Translations under genes and position numbers: made by a program
The notes under the pieces: model-generated
The model's input: only the letters and a program-made list of their open reading frames with translations
Database searches by the model: none
Told to the model about the DNA's origin: nothing
NCBI RefSeq assembly: GCF_008369115.1
Contig: NZ_VOAZ01000003.1
Span: forward strand, 124,001-188,000
Source: Psychrobacter sp. ANT_WB68
Lineage (GTDB): Bacteria > Pseudomonadota > Gammaproteobacteria > Pseudomonadales > Moraxellaceae
DNA length: 64,000 bases
Direction: 5' to 3'
Shown here: positions 27,234 to 36,479 of the stretch, one piece after another
How positions within the stretch are numbered: position 1 is the first letter of the stretch
Layout: each line of letters starts with the position of its first letter

Positions 27234-28136
27234 TTAAGTATACATCCCTAGGTACCAATTGACGATGTCTGAGCCGTATAGTAAAGCGATGATACCAGCG
27301 ATAGCGATGTAGGGACCAAAGGCAAAAGGACGACTTTCCCCTTGTTTTTTCATCAGAATAAGTCCAACGATTGAACCAAGCAGTGATGACAGTAGAATAA
27401 TTAACGGCAACATCATAGGGCCAAGCCAAGCACCTAATACTGCCAGCAATTTAAAGTCGCCTTGCCCCATGCCATGTTTCTTAGTGATGAGATAAAATAC
27501 TTTTACTACGATCCACAAGGATAAAAACCCGAGTAATAGTCCCCAAATGGACTGAGTGGGTGACACAAACCAGCCTTGCGAGTTTACGGCTAATCCTAAT
27601 CCTGCTAATGGAAAAGTGAAGCGATCAGGTAGTAGCTGCGTATCAAAATCGATACCCGTTAATGCAACCAGTGTCCACACTAGAATCAGTGCAGATAATC
27701 CAGCTGCGCTGACGCCAAACTGATAGATGACCGCTATAGATAGCAGGGCTGTCACTAGCTCAACGAGAGGGTAACGTAGTCCGATAGGGGCGTTACAGTT
27801 CGAGCAGCGTCCACGTAACGCAAGCCAACTTATTAAAGGGATATTCTCATACCATTTTATTTTATGGGCACAATGAGGACAGCGTGAGGCAGGTTTGCTT
27901 AATGTGATAGGGGTATCAGTGGCGACAATATTCGCTAGTGGTAGCGTGTGTTCACGCAGCATGTCTGTTTGCTCAGCCATAAACTGGCTACACTCTTGTC
28001 GCCAAGCCGCCACCATCATAAGCGGCGTACGATGAATGACGACATTTAGAAAACTGCCGACACAAAGACCGAGTAGACCAAATACGACTAAAGAAAGTGC
28101 CATGTTTTCTTGTAATAACTGTATAAATTGCATCAA
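27234..28136 (-). CDS. pilD: Type IV prepilin peptidase/N-methyltransferase PilD
   Basis: Bifunctional inner-membrane enzyme that cleaves prepilin leaders and methylates the new N-terminus. It has 300 residues and about eight membrane segments. The two CxxC pairs are in SRCPHCAHK (about residue 83) and GRCSNCNAP (about 108). The catalytic aspartates of the GXGD-type protease are in TGIDFDTQLLPD and GMGQGDFKLLA. It is the third gene of a pilB-pilC-pilD row on the minus strand, 22 bp after pilC. Confidence 0.95.
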   Translation of the reverse strand: MMQFIQLLQENMALSLVVFGLLGLCVGSFLNVVIHRTPLMMVAAWRQECSQFMAEQTDMLREHTLPLANIVATDTPITLSKPASRCPHCAHKIKWYENIPLISWLALRGRCSNCNAPIGLRYPLVELVTALLSIAVIYQFGVSAAGLSALILVWTLVALTGIDFDTQLLPDRFTFPLAGLGLAVNSQGWFVSPTQSIWGLLLGFLSLWIVVKVFYLITKKHGMGQGDFKLLAVLGAWLGPMMLPLIILLSSLLGSIVGLILMKKQGESRPFAFGPYIAIAGIIALLYGSDIVNWYLGMYT

Positions 28137-28158
28137 GTCGTTGTCCTTGCAGTGGCTT

Positions 28159-29382
28159 TTAGCCTACCACTGAGCCCATTTGGAAGATTGGTAAGTACAT
28201 GGCAATCACTAAGCCACCGACTAGTACGCCTAGCACTGCCATAATCAATGGTTCCATTAAGCTGGTCAAACCATCAACGGCGTTATCGACTTCATTTTCG
28301 TAATAGACAGCGACCTTATCAAGCATCTCTTCTAAGCTACCCGACTCTTCACCAATACCGACCATTTGAATCGCCATACTTGGGAATAGATTGGTTGAAC
28401 GTATTGAAAACTGCAATTGCTGACCGGTTGAGACATCATTTTTGATTTGCTGAATGGCATTATAAAATACCACGTTATTTGCTGCCCCAGCAGTAGAGTC
28501 TAAGGCGTCAATAAGTGGTACACCAGCAGCAAAAGTGGTTGATAGCGTGCGCGCAAAACGGGCGATAACAGCTTGATAAGCAATATTGCCAAATATTGGC
28601 GCTTTTAAAACTGCACGGTCTAAGAAATCACGAAATTTCTTCGAGCGCTTTTTGGCTTCTGAAAAACCAATGATGGCACCACCAATAACAACAATTAAAA
28701 TAAACCACCATGCCTGCATCCATTCAGACATACCTACTACCATTTGAGTAAAAGCGGGTAACTCGGCACCGAAAGAGCTGAACAAATCAGCAAATACGGG
28801 AACGACTTTAACTAATAGGATAATAGTAACGATAATAGCCACGACAACAACCGCAATCGGATATTTCATCGCCTTTTTAATTTTGGCTTTTAAAAGCTCG
28901 CTTTTCTCTTTATAGGTCGCAACACGTTCTAGCATGGTCTCAAGTGCGCCTGATTGCTCGCCAGAATCGACGAGTGAACAAAAGAGATCATCGAAGTAAC
29001 GAGGATGCTTGCGCAATGCCGAAGCAAAAGTACCGCCTGCTTCAATATCGGCTTTTATTTGCAAGACCAAGTCCTTCATACTCGGATTATCCAATGAATC
29101 GGCAACAATCTCAAAAGACTGGGTCAGTGGCACACCTGCTTTCATCATGGTTGCTAATTGACGCGCAAAAATAGCAATATCAATTGGTTTGATAGACTTT
29201 TTAAAAGTATAGAGTGGCTTTGGTTTTTTCTTGATACCTTTAACGGTGATGCCTTGTTTGCGTAGAGTAGCTTTTGCCAGCTCCAAGCTGCGGCTGGTGG
29301 TTTCGCCCTTTATTTTTTGTCCACGCCGGTTTACCCCATCATAGACAAAGTCTAACAGCATGTCGGTTTTAGCTTTTGCCAT
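28159..29382 (-). CDS. pilC: Type IV pilus inner-membrane platform protein PilC
   Basis: Polytopic platform protein that couples the PilB/PilT motors to pilin insertion. It has 407 residues with two GSPII_F repeats: FARQLATMMKAGVPLTQSFEIV (about 70) and FARTLSTTFAAGVPLIDALDS (about 275). Three membrane segments lie near 173-200, 225-245 and the C-terminus. The EESGSLEEMLDKVA motif is typical. The start is ATG 29382 with GAGGGTAG upstream. pilD follows closely, and pilB precedes it after a 209-bp gap. Confidence 0.95.
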   Translation of the reverse strand: MAKAKTDMLLDFVYDGVNRRGQKIKGETTSRSLELAKATLRKQGITVKGIKKKPKPLYTFKKSIKPIDIAIFARQLATMMKAGVPLTQSFEIVADSLDNPSMKDLVLQIKADIEAGGTFASALRKHPRYFDDLFCSLVDSGEQSGALETMLERVATYKEKSELLKAKIKKAMKYPIAVVVVAIIVTIILLVKVVPVFADLFSSFGAELPAFTQMVVGMSEWMQAWWFILIVVIGGAIIGFSEAKKRSKKFRDFLDRAVLKAPIFGNIAYQAVIARFARTLSTTFAAGVPLIDALDSTAGAANNVVFYNAIQQIKNDVSTGQQLQFSIRSTNLFPSMAIQMVGIGEESGSLEEMLDKVAVYYENEVDNAVDGLTSLMEPLIMAVLGVLVGGLVIAMYLPIFQMGSVVG

Positions 29383-29591
29383 GTTACTACCCTCAAAAAT
29401 TGTCTAATAGAGATATTACAAAGCTATAAAAGATACCTGATGCGCACTTTAAAAGTGGCATACTTTATTTTATCGTAAAAAGCCAGTATATATCTGTTTT
29501 ATATTTAAGTACATCTGTTAGGTAATATTGCTGGTTTACAAAAACTCATGCTTGAAATTACAAATAATAGCGCTTTTATTTTTGACGATAG

Positions 29592-31301
29592 TTATTCAGA
29601 GGTCACGCGCATCATCTCTTGAATACTGGTCACCCCTTGTAACACTTTTAAAATGCCAGAGCGACGTAAGTCTCTAAAGCCATTTTTTAGCGCCGCATCT
29701 TTAATATCTATCGCATTGCCATCTTCCATGATAATGCGTGAGATGTCAGGACTGACTTTCATCACTTCATAAATACCGACACGCCCTTTATAACCTTCAC
29801 GGCATTCATTACAGCCAACAGGTTCATAGATGATATTATCTGGATTGTCTAAGTCAGCATCGTTAAAGCCTAGTTCAAGCAAGCTTTGGCGGGGGATATT
29901 AATGGGCTTTTTACAGTTTTTACATAAACGGCGTGCCAACCGCTGGGCAATCACCAAGTTTACTGACGTTGCGATGTTGAATGAGGCAACACCCATATTG
30001 CGTAAGCGCGTTAAGGTCTCGGGCGCGGAGTTCGTATGCAGAGTCGAGAGAACCATATGTCCCGTTTGTGCCGCTTTAATCGCAATTTCGGCGGTTTCAA
30101 GGTCACGAATCTCACCGACCATGACGATATCAGGATCTTGACGTAAGAATGATTTAAGGGCATTGGCAAAGGTTAAACCCACCTTCGGGTTGACGTTGAC
30201 CTGATTGATACCTTCAAGGTTAATCTCGACTGGATCTTCGGCAGTCGAAATATTGGTTTCGCCAGTATTTAGAATATTAATACCAGTATAGAGAGAGACA
30301 GTTTTACCAGAGCCAGTGGGACCGGTAATAAGAAGCATGCCTTGTGGCTTATGTAAGGCTTCTAAAAACATCTCTTTTTGGTCAGGCTCATAACCCAATG
30401 CTTCAATACCAAGCATGGCTGATGAGGGATCCAAGATACGCAAAACAAGCTTTTCGCCAAATAAAGTAGGTAAAGAGTTTACTCGGAAGTCGATGGCTTT
30501 ATCTTTAGAGATTTTAAGCTTAATACGACCATCTTGCGGTATACGGCGCTCGGATATGTCCATTTGTGACATTACTTTTAAACGTGCCGCGATTTTACTG
30601 GCAAGCTGTACCGGCGGGTTAGCCATTTTTTGCATGACGCCATCAACACGGAAGCGTACCCGAAAGGTTTTCTCGTATGGCTCAAAATGTAAGTCTGATG
30701 CGCCCATACGAATAGCATCAACCAGCATTTTATTGACAAACTTTACAACCGGTGCTTCATCGACGCCGTCGCTAAGCTTGGTTTCACCTTCTTCTTCATC
30801 ATTTTCATTAAAGCCTACATTTAAATCACTATCAGAAAAACTATCAAAATTCTGCATAGTATCAGCGTAAAGGTTTTCAATACGCTTTTTTAGCTTATCT
30901 TCTTCAACGACAACGGTTTCAATGGACAGGCGTGAGTTAAAGGCAATGGCGTCGATGGCATCAATACGTGTCGGATCACTCAGCGCAACAAACAAGCGCT
31001 GTCCGCGCTTAAAGAGCGGTAACGCATTAAACTTACGGACAATTTTTTCATCGACCAAGTCTTTTGGTATGACGTCTGAGCTTAGCGCATCGAGATCGAA
31101 CAAAGGGTCACCAAAAGCTTGTGACAACATCTGTGCCACTTGATAAGGGTTAGCTAGCTTATGCTCGACTAAATAAGGCACCAGCCCTATTTGTTGTTGT
31201 TGTGACTCCGTTTGCGCAGTTTTCATATGCGCTTCGCTCACAATACCTTCGCTAATCAATTGCTGCGCTAAGCCGCCGTATTTGCTGGCTGTAATAGACA
31301 T
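29592..31301 (-). CDS. pilB: Type IV pilus extension ATPase PilB
   Basis: Hexameric cytosolic motor for pilus extension. It has 569 residues: an N-terminal MshEN domain (about 1-145), an N2 domain, then the ATPase with Walker A GPTGSGKTVSLYTG (about 332), Asp box, Walker B ILRQDPDIVMVGEIRD and His box AQTGHMVLSTLHTN. The tetracysteine zinc site is CKNCKKP...CNECREGYKGRVG near 465-505. The gap to pilC is unusually long (209 bp) for this operon and holds no gene. Confidence 0.95.
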   Translation of the reverse strand: MSITASKYGGLAQQLISEGIVSEAHMKTAQTESQQQQIGLVPYLVEHKLANPYQVAQMLSQAFGDPLFDLDALSSDVIPKDLVDEKIVRKFNALPLFKRGQRLFVALSDPTRIDAIDAIAFNSRLSIETVVVEEDKLKKRIENLYADTMQNFDSFSDSDLNVGFNENDEEEGETKLSDGVDEAPVVKFVNKMLVDAIRMGASDLHFEPYEKTFRVRFRVDGVMQKMANPPVQLASKIAARLKVMSQMDISERRIPQDGRIKLKISKDKAIDFRVNSLPTLFGEKLVLRILDPSSAMLGIEALGYEPDQKEMFLEALHKPQGMLLITGPTGSGKTVSLYTGINILNTGETNISTAEDPVEINLEGINQVNVNPKVGLTFANALKSFLRQDPDIVMVGEIRDLETAEIAIKAAQTGHMVLSTLHTNSAPETLTRLRNMGVASFNIATSVNLVIAQRLARRLCKNCKKPINIPRQSLLELGFNDADLDNPDNIIYEPVGCNECREGYKGRVGIYEVMKVSPDISRIIMEDGNAIDIKDAALKNGFRDLRRSGILKVLQGVTSIQEMMRVTSE

Positions 31302-31723
31302 TAAGACCTCTCTTTGCTTGATACCAAATAGGCTGTATTTTTTAGACTGAATTTTATCGAAACCACATCACTCTATATCTATATGACTAAGAGCCAACGA
31401 GCGACAATGACTTATATAACTTTTAATAAGCTAGTGCCAATCATTTATGTCCAGCTTGTTACAGGCAATCATACAGATGATTGATTGTCTTGGTTTTATT
31501 TTTTTATGGATAGAGTTGCATCGGAATTTAGTAGTATTAAACGACTTTATATAGGGTATGGGATTGTTAGTCTATAAGAAATAGCCACTTAGAAAAACAT
31601 AATATAAAAGTCGGCAAAATATCAGTTCCAATTCTGCCTCCACTATACTATAGCACTTGGGAAATATTTGTTATACTTGCGCGCATATGAGCCATATTGG
31701 CAGCAATAGATAAGACAAGGTAG
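31302..31723. other. Intergenic region between divergent pilB and tpiA
   Basis: About 420 bp without a supportable gene. I looked for a sigma-54 -24/-12 pair on the pilB side and found none. TATACT at about 31674 could be part of a tpiA promoter, but the -35 is weak. Confidence 0.4.
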
Positions 31724-32530
31724 ATGAGTATGCAAGCGTGGATAATTGGAAATTGGAAGCAGAATCCAGCAACGAGCCAGGACGTCGATGCGCTACTAGA
31801 TGACTTATTAACTACCGTTAGCACGAAAGCGCATGCTGATATCGATGGCTGTCAATTGATGGTTGCACCAAGCTTTATTCATTTAACGGCTGTCAGTAAG
31901 CGTCTAAAAGGCAGCTCGGTGTTGTGCGCTGCCCAAGATATTGGTGCTCATAGTGCAGGCACAGGAGCTTATACAGGGGATTGTTCAGCGCAGCAAGTTG
32001 CTGATGCTGGCGCAACATGGACCATACTGGGGCACTCTGAGCGCCGCCAGTACCATCAAGAATCTCATGACTGCTTATTGCAAAAAATGACTCATGCGCT
32101 CACGCAAAATTTAGGCGTGATATTTTGTATTGGCGAAACCCAAGCGCAGTATGATGCGAAAAAAACGCTTACAGTCATTGATGCTCAATTAGCCGTTATT
32201 AAGGACTCACTTGCGCAAAACCCCGAACTTATTGCAGGTTTATCAGAGCGTTTAATCGTCGCTTATGAGCCAGTTTGGGCGATTGGTACTGGCAAAGTAC
32301 CAACCGTGGCAGAGGTGAGTGCGACGCATCAACATATTAAGCAAACGCTTGCTAGCTTTAATGATGCATTAGAAAACATGACTGTTTTATATGGTGGTAG
32401 CGTCAATGCCGAAAACGCCGATAGCTTTGCCGCCGATAGCATGATTGATGGCGCATTGGTTGGCGGCGCATCATTAAAAGCAGAAAGCTTTTTGGCCATT
32501 GCTCAGGCCTTTAACCGCGCTACGGCTTAA
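31724..32530 (+). CDS. tpiA: Triosephosphate isomerase
   Basis: TIM-barrel enzyme interconverting dihydroxyacetone phosphate and glyceraldehyde-3-phosphate. It has 268 residues. The active-site Lys is in IIGNWKQNP (residue about 13), the His in [10 protein letters not shown] (about 104), the Glu in [15 protein letters not shown] (about 184), and phosphate-binding GGSV and GALVGGASL lie at the C-terminus. The start is ATG 31724 (or 31730) with AAGG upstream. tpiA followed by secG is the gammaproteobacterial order. Confidence 0.96.
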   Translation: MSMQAWIIGNWKQNPATSQDVDALLDDLLTTVSTKAHADIDGCQLMVAPSFIHLTAVSKRLKGSSVLCAAQDIGAHSAGTGAYTGDCSAQQVADAGATWTILGHSERRQYHQESHDCLLQKMTHALTQNLGVIFCIGETQAQYDAKKTLTVIDAQLAVIKDSLAQNPELIAGLSERLIVAYEPVWAIGTGKVPTVAEVSATHQHIKQTLASFNDALENMTVLYGGSVNAENADSFAADSMIDGALVGGASLKAESFLAIAQAFNRATA

Positions 32531-32796
32531 TAAAATCAAATAAAACAGCCGTTTAATAAATACCAAATGGCTACTTTATTCAAAAAATGTCTTTAGCAGT
32601 TGGTAAAAGTGGCTTTAACAGTGCCCTTGCAATCGTGTACAATGCGCCTTATTTATATAATCGCTTTGTTTATATAACTGGTTTGGCGTTATTAACGCTA
32701 TTAGATGTCAATCGTTAAACACCACTCATTTTCATTATTAATCCCTACGATTTATTTTTCGTTATCAGTCGTCATTACGCGGCAAAAGAGGCCACC

Positions 32797-33105
32797 ATGT
32801 TTACGTTTATATTAGCCCTGCACATTATCGTGGCGATTGCCATGATTGGCTTGATTTTGATACAGCATGGTAAAGGGGCAGATGCTGGGGCTTCTTTTGG
32901 GGCGGGCTCATCGGGTACAGTATTTGGCGCCGCAGGGACTGCAAACTTTTTAACGCGTGCAACTGCGGTTTTAACGGTGATATTTTTTATCACCAGTATG
33001 ACGCTTGCCGTACATGCACGTAAACAGGCAGAAGACCAATTTCGTTTAGATGCGCCAGTTTCAGCGCCACAAACGCCGCGCCCTTTGACACAAAATCCTC
33101 AGTAG
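32797..33105 (+). CDS. secG: Protein translocase subunit SecG
   Basis: Small inner-membrane subunit of the SecYEG channel. The 102-residue protein has two membrane helices (about 3-22 and 55-74) joined by the Gly/Ala-rich GKGADAGASFGAGSSGTVFG loop, which is the SecG signature. The C-terminal tail is Pro/Gln-rich and short. GAGGCC precedes the ATG. The gene is followed by tRNA-Leu and tRNA-fMet, as in many gammaproteobacteria. TTTAAC-N18-TACAAT near 32615-32645 is a possible promoter. Confidence 0.94.
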   Translation: MFTFILALHIIVAIAMIGLILIQHGKGADAGASFGAGSSGTVFGAAGTANFLTRATAVLTVIFFITSMTLAVHARKQAEDQFRLDAPVSAPQTPRPLTQNPQ

Positions 33106-33347
33106 CTGTTTTCAGTAGTTATTTATCGTTCATAATTAATATTTTTAATAACGGTTAATAGCTACCTATTAATAGATGACAAAGAAAAGCGCTTTGATTG
33201 AATGGCTTTTGTTACAGGCAGTACTTGCTATTTTAAGCGCTTAGTCTTACAATGCTTCTCTGTTTTTAGCAGTCTTTAACCTTCGATGCCTTCCTTAAGC
33301 ATCCGTTATAATGGGTTAAAGGTGAAAAACAGCGCAGTGAGAAAAAT

Positions 33348-33432
33348 GCGATTGTGGTGGAATTGGTAGACACGCCATCTTGAGGGGGTGGTGGCGCAAG
33401 CTGTGGGGGTTCAAGTCCCCCCAATCGCACCA
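33348..33432 (+). tRNA. tRNA-Leu (anticodon GAG)
   Basis: An 85-nt class II tRNA with encoded CCA. The acceptor stem GCGATTG pairs with CAATCGC. Anticodon stem CCATC/GGTGG encloses loop TTGAGGG, giving anticodon GAG (codons CUC/CUU). A variable arm (TGGCGCAAGCTGTG region) and the T stem GGGGG/CCCCC are present. TATAAT at 33307-33312 may belong to its promoter. Confidence 0.95.
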
Positions 33433-33521
33433 AGCTTTATCTGTACGATGTTTTACTTGAACGGTATAAGATTGGAATTATTGTCGGCAATACTTAATTT
33501 AGGATTTATTTAAAATAAGTA

Positions 33522-33550
33522 TTGACACTTCTATAAAACCTCCCTATAAT
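33522..33550 (+). promoter_or_regulatory. Consensus sigma-70 promoter of tRNA-fMet
   Basis: TTGACA (33522-33527), exactly 17 bases, then TATAAT (33545-33550): both hexamers and the spacing are perfect. The tRNA begins 16 bases after the -10, so the 5' leader is very short. Confidence 0.92.
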
Positions 33551-33566
33551 ACGCGTTCTAGATTGA

Positions 33567-33643
<77 letters not shown>

Positions 33644-34172
33644 CTTTTTATACTGATGTTTTGTACACTAAATTTGTCAGTAACGATTAGCCCACCATTA
33701 TGTTTGTGGGTTTTTTTGTATCTGATGGTCGGTGTTATCGCGATATCTATCCTACTTATGCTAAGCTCTATTTCTATAGAGTACGATGCTACTCGTTACT
33801 AACCATCATCAGCCGCGACCGGCGCGATGCTTGGTAAGCACACTATCCTTTATTCCTCACGCTTTTATCGATAGTTCTGCTTTATAAATAATATAAGCAT
33901 TGCATGGTTGAGCTTGATGTTTTCTATGCTCATCCTTATATAAAAGCACGAGTCATAAAGCGCATAGCATATATAGTGACGTGTTTACGTTTTAAGAATA
34001 AAATGATGATCGTGGTTGAAGTAATGATTTTGTCTGCATAAGGCAACGATGAATACAGCTTTGATGATAAAGCGCTGATTAAAAAAGTTCGAACTCATGA
34101 AAGTTCGATGCATAAATTGAAATCACTTGACTCAGTACGCTAGAGAAGTGAATAGGAAAAGATAAATAGATT
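33644..34172. other. Intergenic region between tRNA-fMet and rimP
   Basis: A 529-bp stretch holding the tRNA terminator and, presumably, the promoter of the rimP-nusA-infB block. A short inverted repeat (TCGAACT/AGTTCGA near 34088-34107) lies upstream of rimP. The open frame 33617-33802 starts inside the tRNA and is not a gene. Confidence 0.45.
33691..33717 (+). terminator. Terminator after tRNA-fMet
   Basis: A short stem (CCCAC 33691-33695 with GTGGG 33706-33710) and 10-nt loop are followed by seven T. The stem is brief, but the T run and position fit. Confidence 0.65.
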
Positions 34173-34673
34173 ATGAAGCTTTCGACAAAAGTTACAGAAC
34201 TGACCAATATTATTGCTCCTGCGGTAGCTGCTTGTGATGTGGCGCTGTGGGGTATAGAGTTTGCGCCACAAGGCCGTCGCTCGTTATTACGTATTTATAT
34301 TGAGGCATTGCCAGAAGATCAAGCCCAAGATAAGCAAGTAACGATTGAGAACTGTGCCGCAGTGAATCACCAAGTGAGCGGTATTCTTGAGGTTCATGAT
34401 CCTATTGCTGGTGAGTACATCTTAGAAGTGTCGTCACCCGGTTTTGACCGTGCATTTTTCTCCGATGAGCAAATGCATGCCTATGTGGGTCAAACAGTGA
34501 GCTTGCGCTTGATACAAGCGATAGGTGAAGGCGATAAAAAACGCCGCAAAGCAACCGGTACTTTAGACAGTATTGATGCTACTTCTTTAAAACTGACTGC
34601 CACCGATGGTGAGCAGTTTGAGATTGCGTTGAGCAATATTGATAAAGCCAACCTGATTTATGAAGACGCCTAG
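34173..34673 (+). CDS. rimP: Ribosome maturation factor RimP
   Basis: Cytosolic factor needed for 30S subunit maturation. It has 166 residues in two domains: an N-terminal alpha/beta domain (VTELTNIIAPAVAACDVALWGIEFAPQGRRSLLRIYIE) and a C-terminal SH3-like barrel (from about residue 95). Typical segments are VTIENCAAVNHQVSGILEVHDPI and YILEVSSPGFDRAFF. It is first in the conserved rimP-nusA-infB-rbfA-truB block and is separated from nusA by 157 bp. Confidence 0.95.
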   Translation: MKLSTKVTELTNIIAPAVAACDVALWGIEFAPQGRRSLLRIYIEALPEDQAQDKQVTIENCAAVNHQVSGILEVHDPIAGEYILEVSSPGFDRAFFSDEQMHAYVGQTVSLRLIQAIGEGDKKRRKATGTLDSIDATSLKLTATDGEQFEIALSNIDKANLIYEDA

Positions 34674-34830
34674 TTTTAAAGACTAGTTTTAAAATAGCTT
34701 TACTTAAAACAGCTTCCTTATAAGTCCATATTTTAATCTCCAAACAGCTTATAGCTTACGGTGAAAATATAACGTCAACACACTAACGATAAAGTTTAAG
34801 TCAATTATAAAACGATAGGACAGGTATAGC

Positions 34831-36315
34831 ATGAGTCGTGAAATCTTAACGGTAGTAGAAACTGTCAGTAATGAAAAGGGCTTAAATCCTGAAGATATCT
34901 TTGAAGCAATCGAAGATGCTTTGGTGGTATCCACTAAGAAAAAAGTATATACCGATCAGCCGGAAGTAGAAGTGCGGGTTTCAATTGACCGTGCGACGGG
35001 TGATTACGATACTTATCGTTACTGGACAGTGGTTGCAGATGAAGACCATGAGATGCCTGCGTGTCAGCTTGCGATTACCGATCTTGACCAAGATGAATGG
35101 TCAATTGGTGATATCAAAGAAGAGCAAATCGAATCGATTGAATTTGGTCGTATTGCTGCCACTCAAGCCAAACAGGTTATCATCCAAAAAATCCGTGAAG
35201 CGGAGCGCAATTTAGTAGCTGATGCTTTTGAGCCACGCGTTGGCGAGATGATGTATGGCGAAGTCAAAAAACAGACTCGCGATGGTTATATCATTGATTT
35301 AGGTGACAACGCTGAAGGGTATTTATCACGTGACCAAATGCTGCCACGTGAGCAATTACGCGCAAAATCGCGTATCAATGCCATTTTATATCATGTTAAC
35401 CGTGAAAATCGCGGTGCGCAGTTATTATTATCACGTACCCATCCTGAAATGCTCTCAGCGTTAATGCAAAAAGAAGTGCCTGAGATTGCAGAACAAATTA
35501 TTGAAATTCGCAACGTTGCTCGCTTGCCGGGTACGCGTGCTAAAATAGCCGTGAAGACCAACGACCATCGTATCGATCCAGTTGGCGCTTGTATCGGTAT
35601 GCGCGGTACGCGTATCCAAGCGGTACAGCAAGAGCTTGATGGCGAGCGTATTGACGTGGTGGTGTGGTCAGATGATCCTGCCCAATTTATCATCAGCGCT
35701 TTAGAGCCAGCTGACGTTAGCAGTATTATTCTCGATGAAGATACTAAAACTGCGGATATTATCTTTAGCACCAATGATCAGTTGGCGCGTGCGATTGGCT
35801 CACAAGGCCAAAACGTGCGTTTAGCGTCTGAATTAACAGGCTATAAGCTCAACATGATGCTAGAAGAAGAGTATCAGCAGCGTCAAGCAAACGAATCGAA
35901 AGCCTTTATTGAACTATTCTATGAGCGCCTAGAAGTCGATAAAGACTTAGCACAAGCGCTTGTCGATATCGGTTTTACCAGTATTGAAGAAGTCGCTTAT
36001 GTACCTGTCGAAACTTTCTATGATATTGAAGGTCTAGACGACGAAGCGATTGACATGATTCAAGAGCGTGCGAAAGAAGTTGTCATCGCCGATGAATTGG
36101 TCAAACAACAGAACATGAAAGAGCCAAGTCAAGAACTACAAGATCTTGAAGGAATGACGGTCAGTTGGGCTTATAAAATGGCCCAAAAAGACATCATTAC
36201 CGTTGATGACTTGGCAGAACAAGCCGTCTTCGATCTAGAAGATATCGAAGGATTAGATAGCGAAACAGCAGGAAAACTCATCATGAAAGCTCGGGAATCT
36301 TGGTTCAATGAATAA
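34831..36315 (+). CDS. nusA: Transcription termination/antitermination factor NusA
   Basis: RNA polymerase-binding factor that affects pausing, termination and antitermination. It has 494 residues: an N-terminal polymerase-binding domain (about 1-130), S1 (MMYGEVKKQTRDGYIIDLGDNAEGYL, about 135-200), two KH domains (VGACIGMRGTRIQAVQQEL near 252 and IGSQGQNVRLASELTGY near 322) and two C-terminal acidic repeats (from about 365). The start is ATG 34831 with AGGACAGG upstream. Confidence 0.96.
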   Translation: MSREILTVVETVSNEKGLNPEDIFEAIEDALVVSTKKKVYTDQPEVEVRVSIDRATGDYDTYRYWTVVADEDHEMPACQLAITDLDQDEWSIGDIKEEQIESIEFGRIAATQAKQVIIQKIREAERNLVADAFEPRVGEMMYGEVKKQTRDGYIIDLGDNAEGYLSRDQMLPREQLRAKSRINAILYHVNRENRGAQLLLSRTHPEMLSALMQKEVPEIAEQIIEIRNVARLPGTRAKIAVKTNDHRIDPVGACIGMRGTRIQAVQQELDGERIDVVVWSDDPAQFIISALEPADVSSIILDEDTKTADIIFSTNDQLARAIGSQGQNVRLASELTGYKLNMMLEEEYQQRQANESKAFIELFYERLEVDKDLAQALVDIGFTSIEEVAYVPVETFYDIEGLDDEAIDMIQERAKEVVIADELVKQQNMKEPSQELQDLEGMTVSWAYKMAQKDIITVDDLAEQAVFDLEDIEGLDSETAGKLIMKARESWFNE

Positions 36316-36479
36316 GCGGTAACTGCATATCGCTGTCTTTTAGTGATATGCTATCGATAATAAGGGCTGGTGCAACGTAACATAATCAAATGCAACATAA
36401 CTACCAGCCTTAACCCAATCATTTGTAGCCAACAACTGAATTGAACATATAGCAAATAATAGACAGTAGGTGATAATAA

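Noticed and set aside
31440-31465. Possible sigma-54 -24 element (TGGCAC on the minus strand) upstream of pilB
   Set aside because: The -12 TTGC partner is absent at the required spacing.
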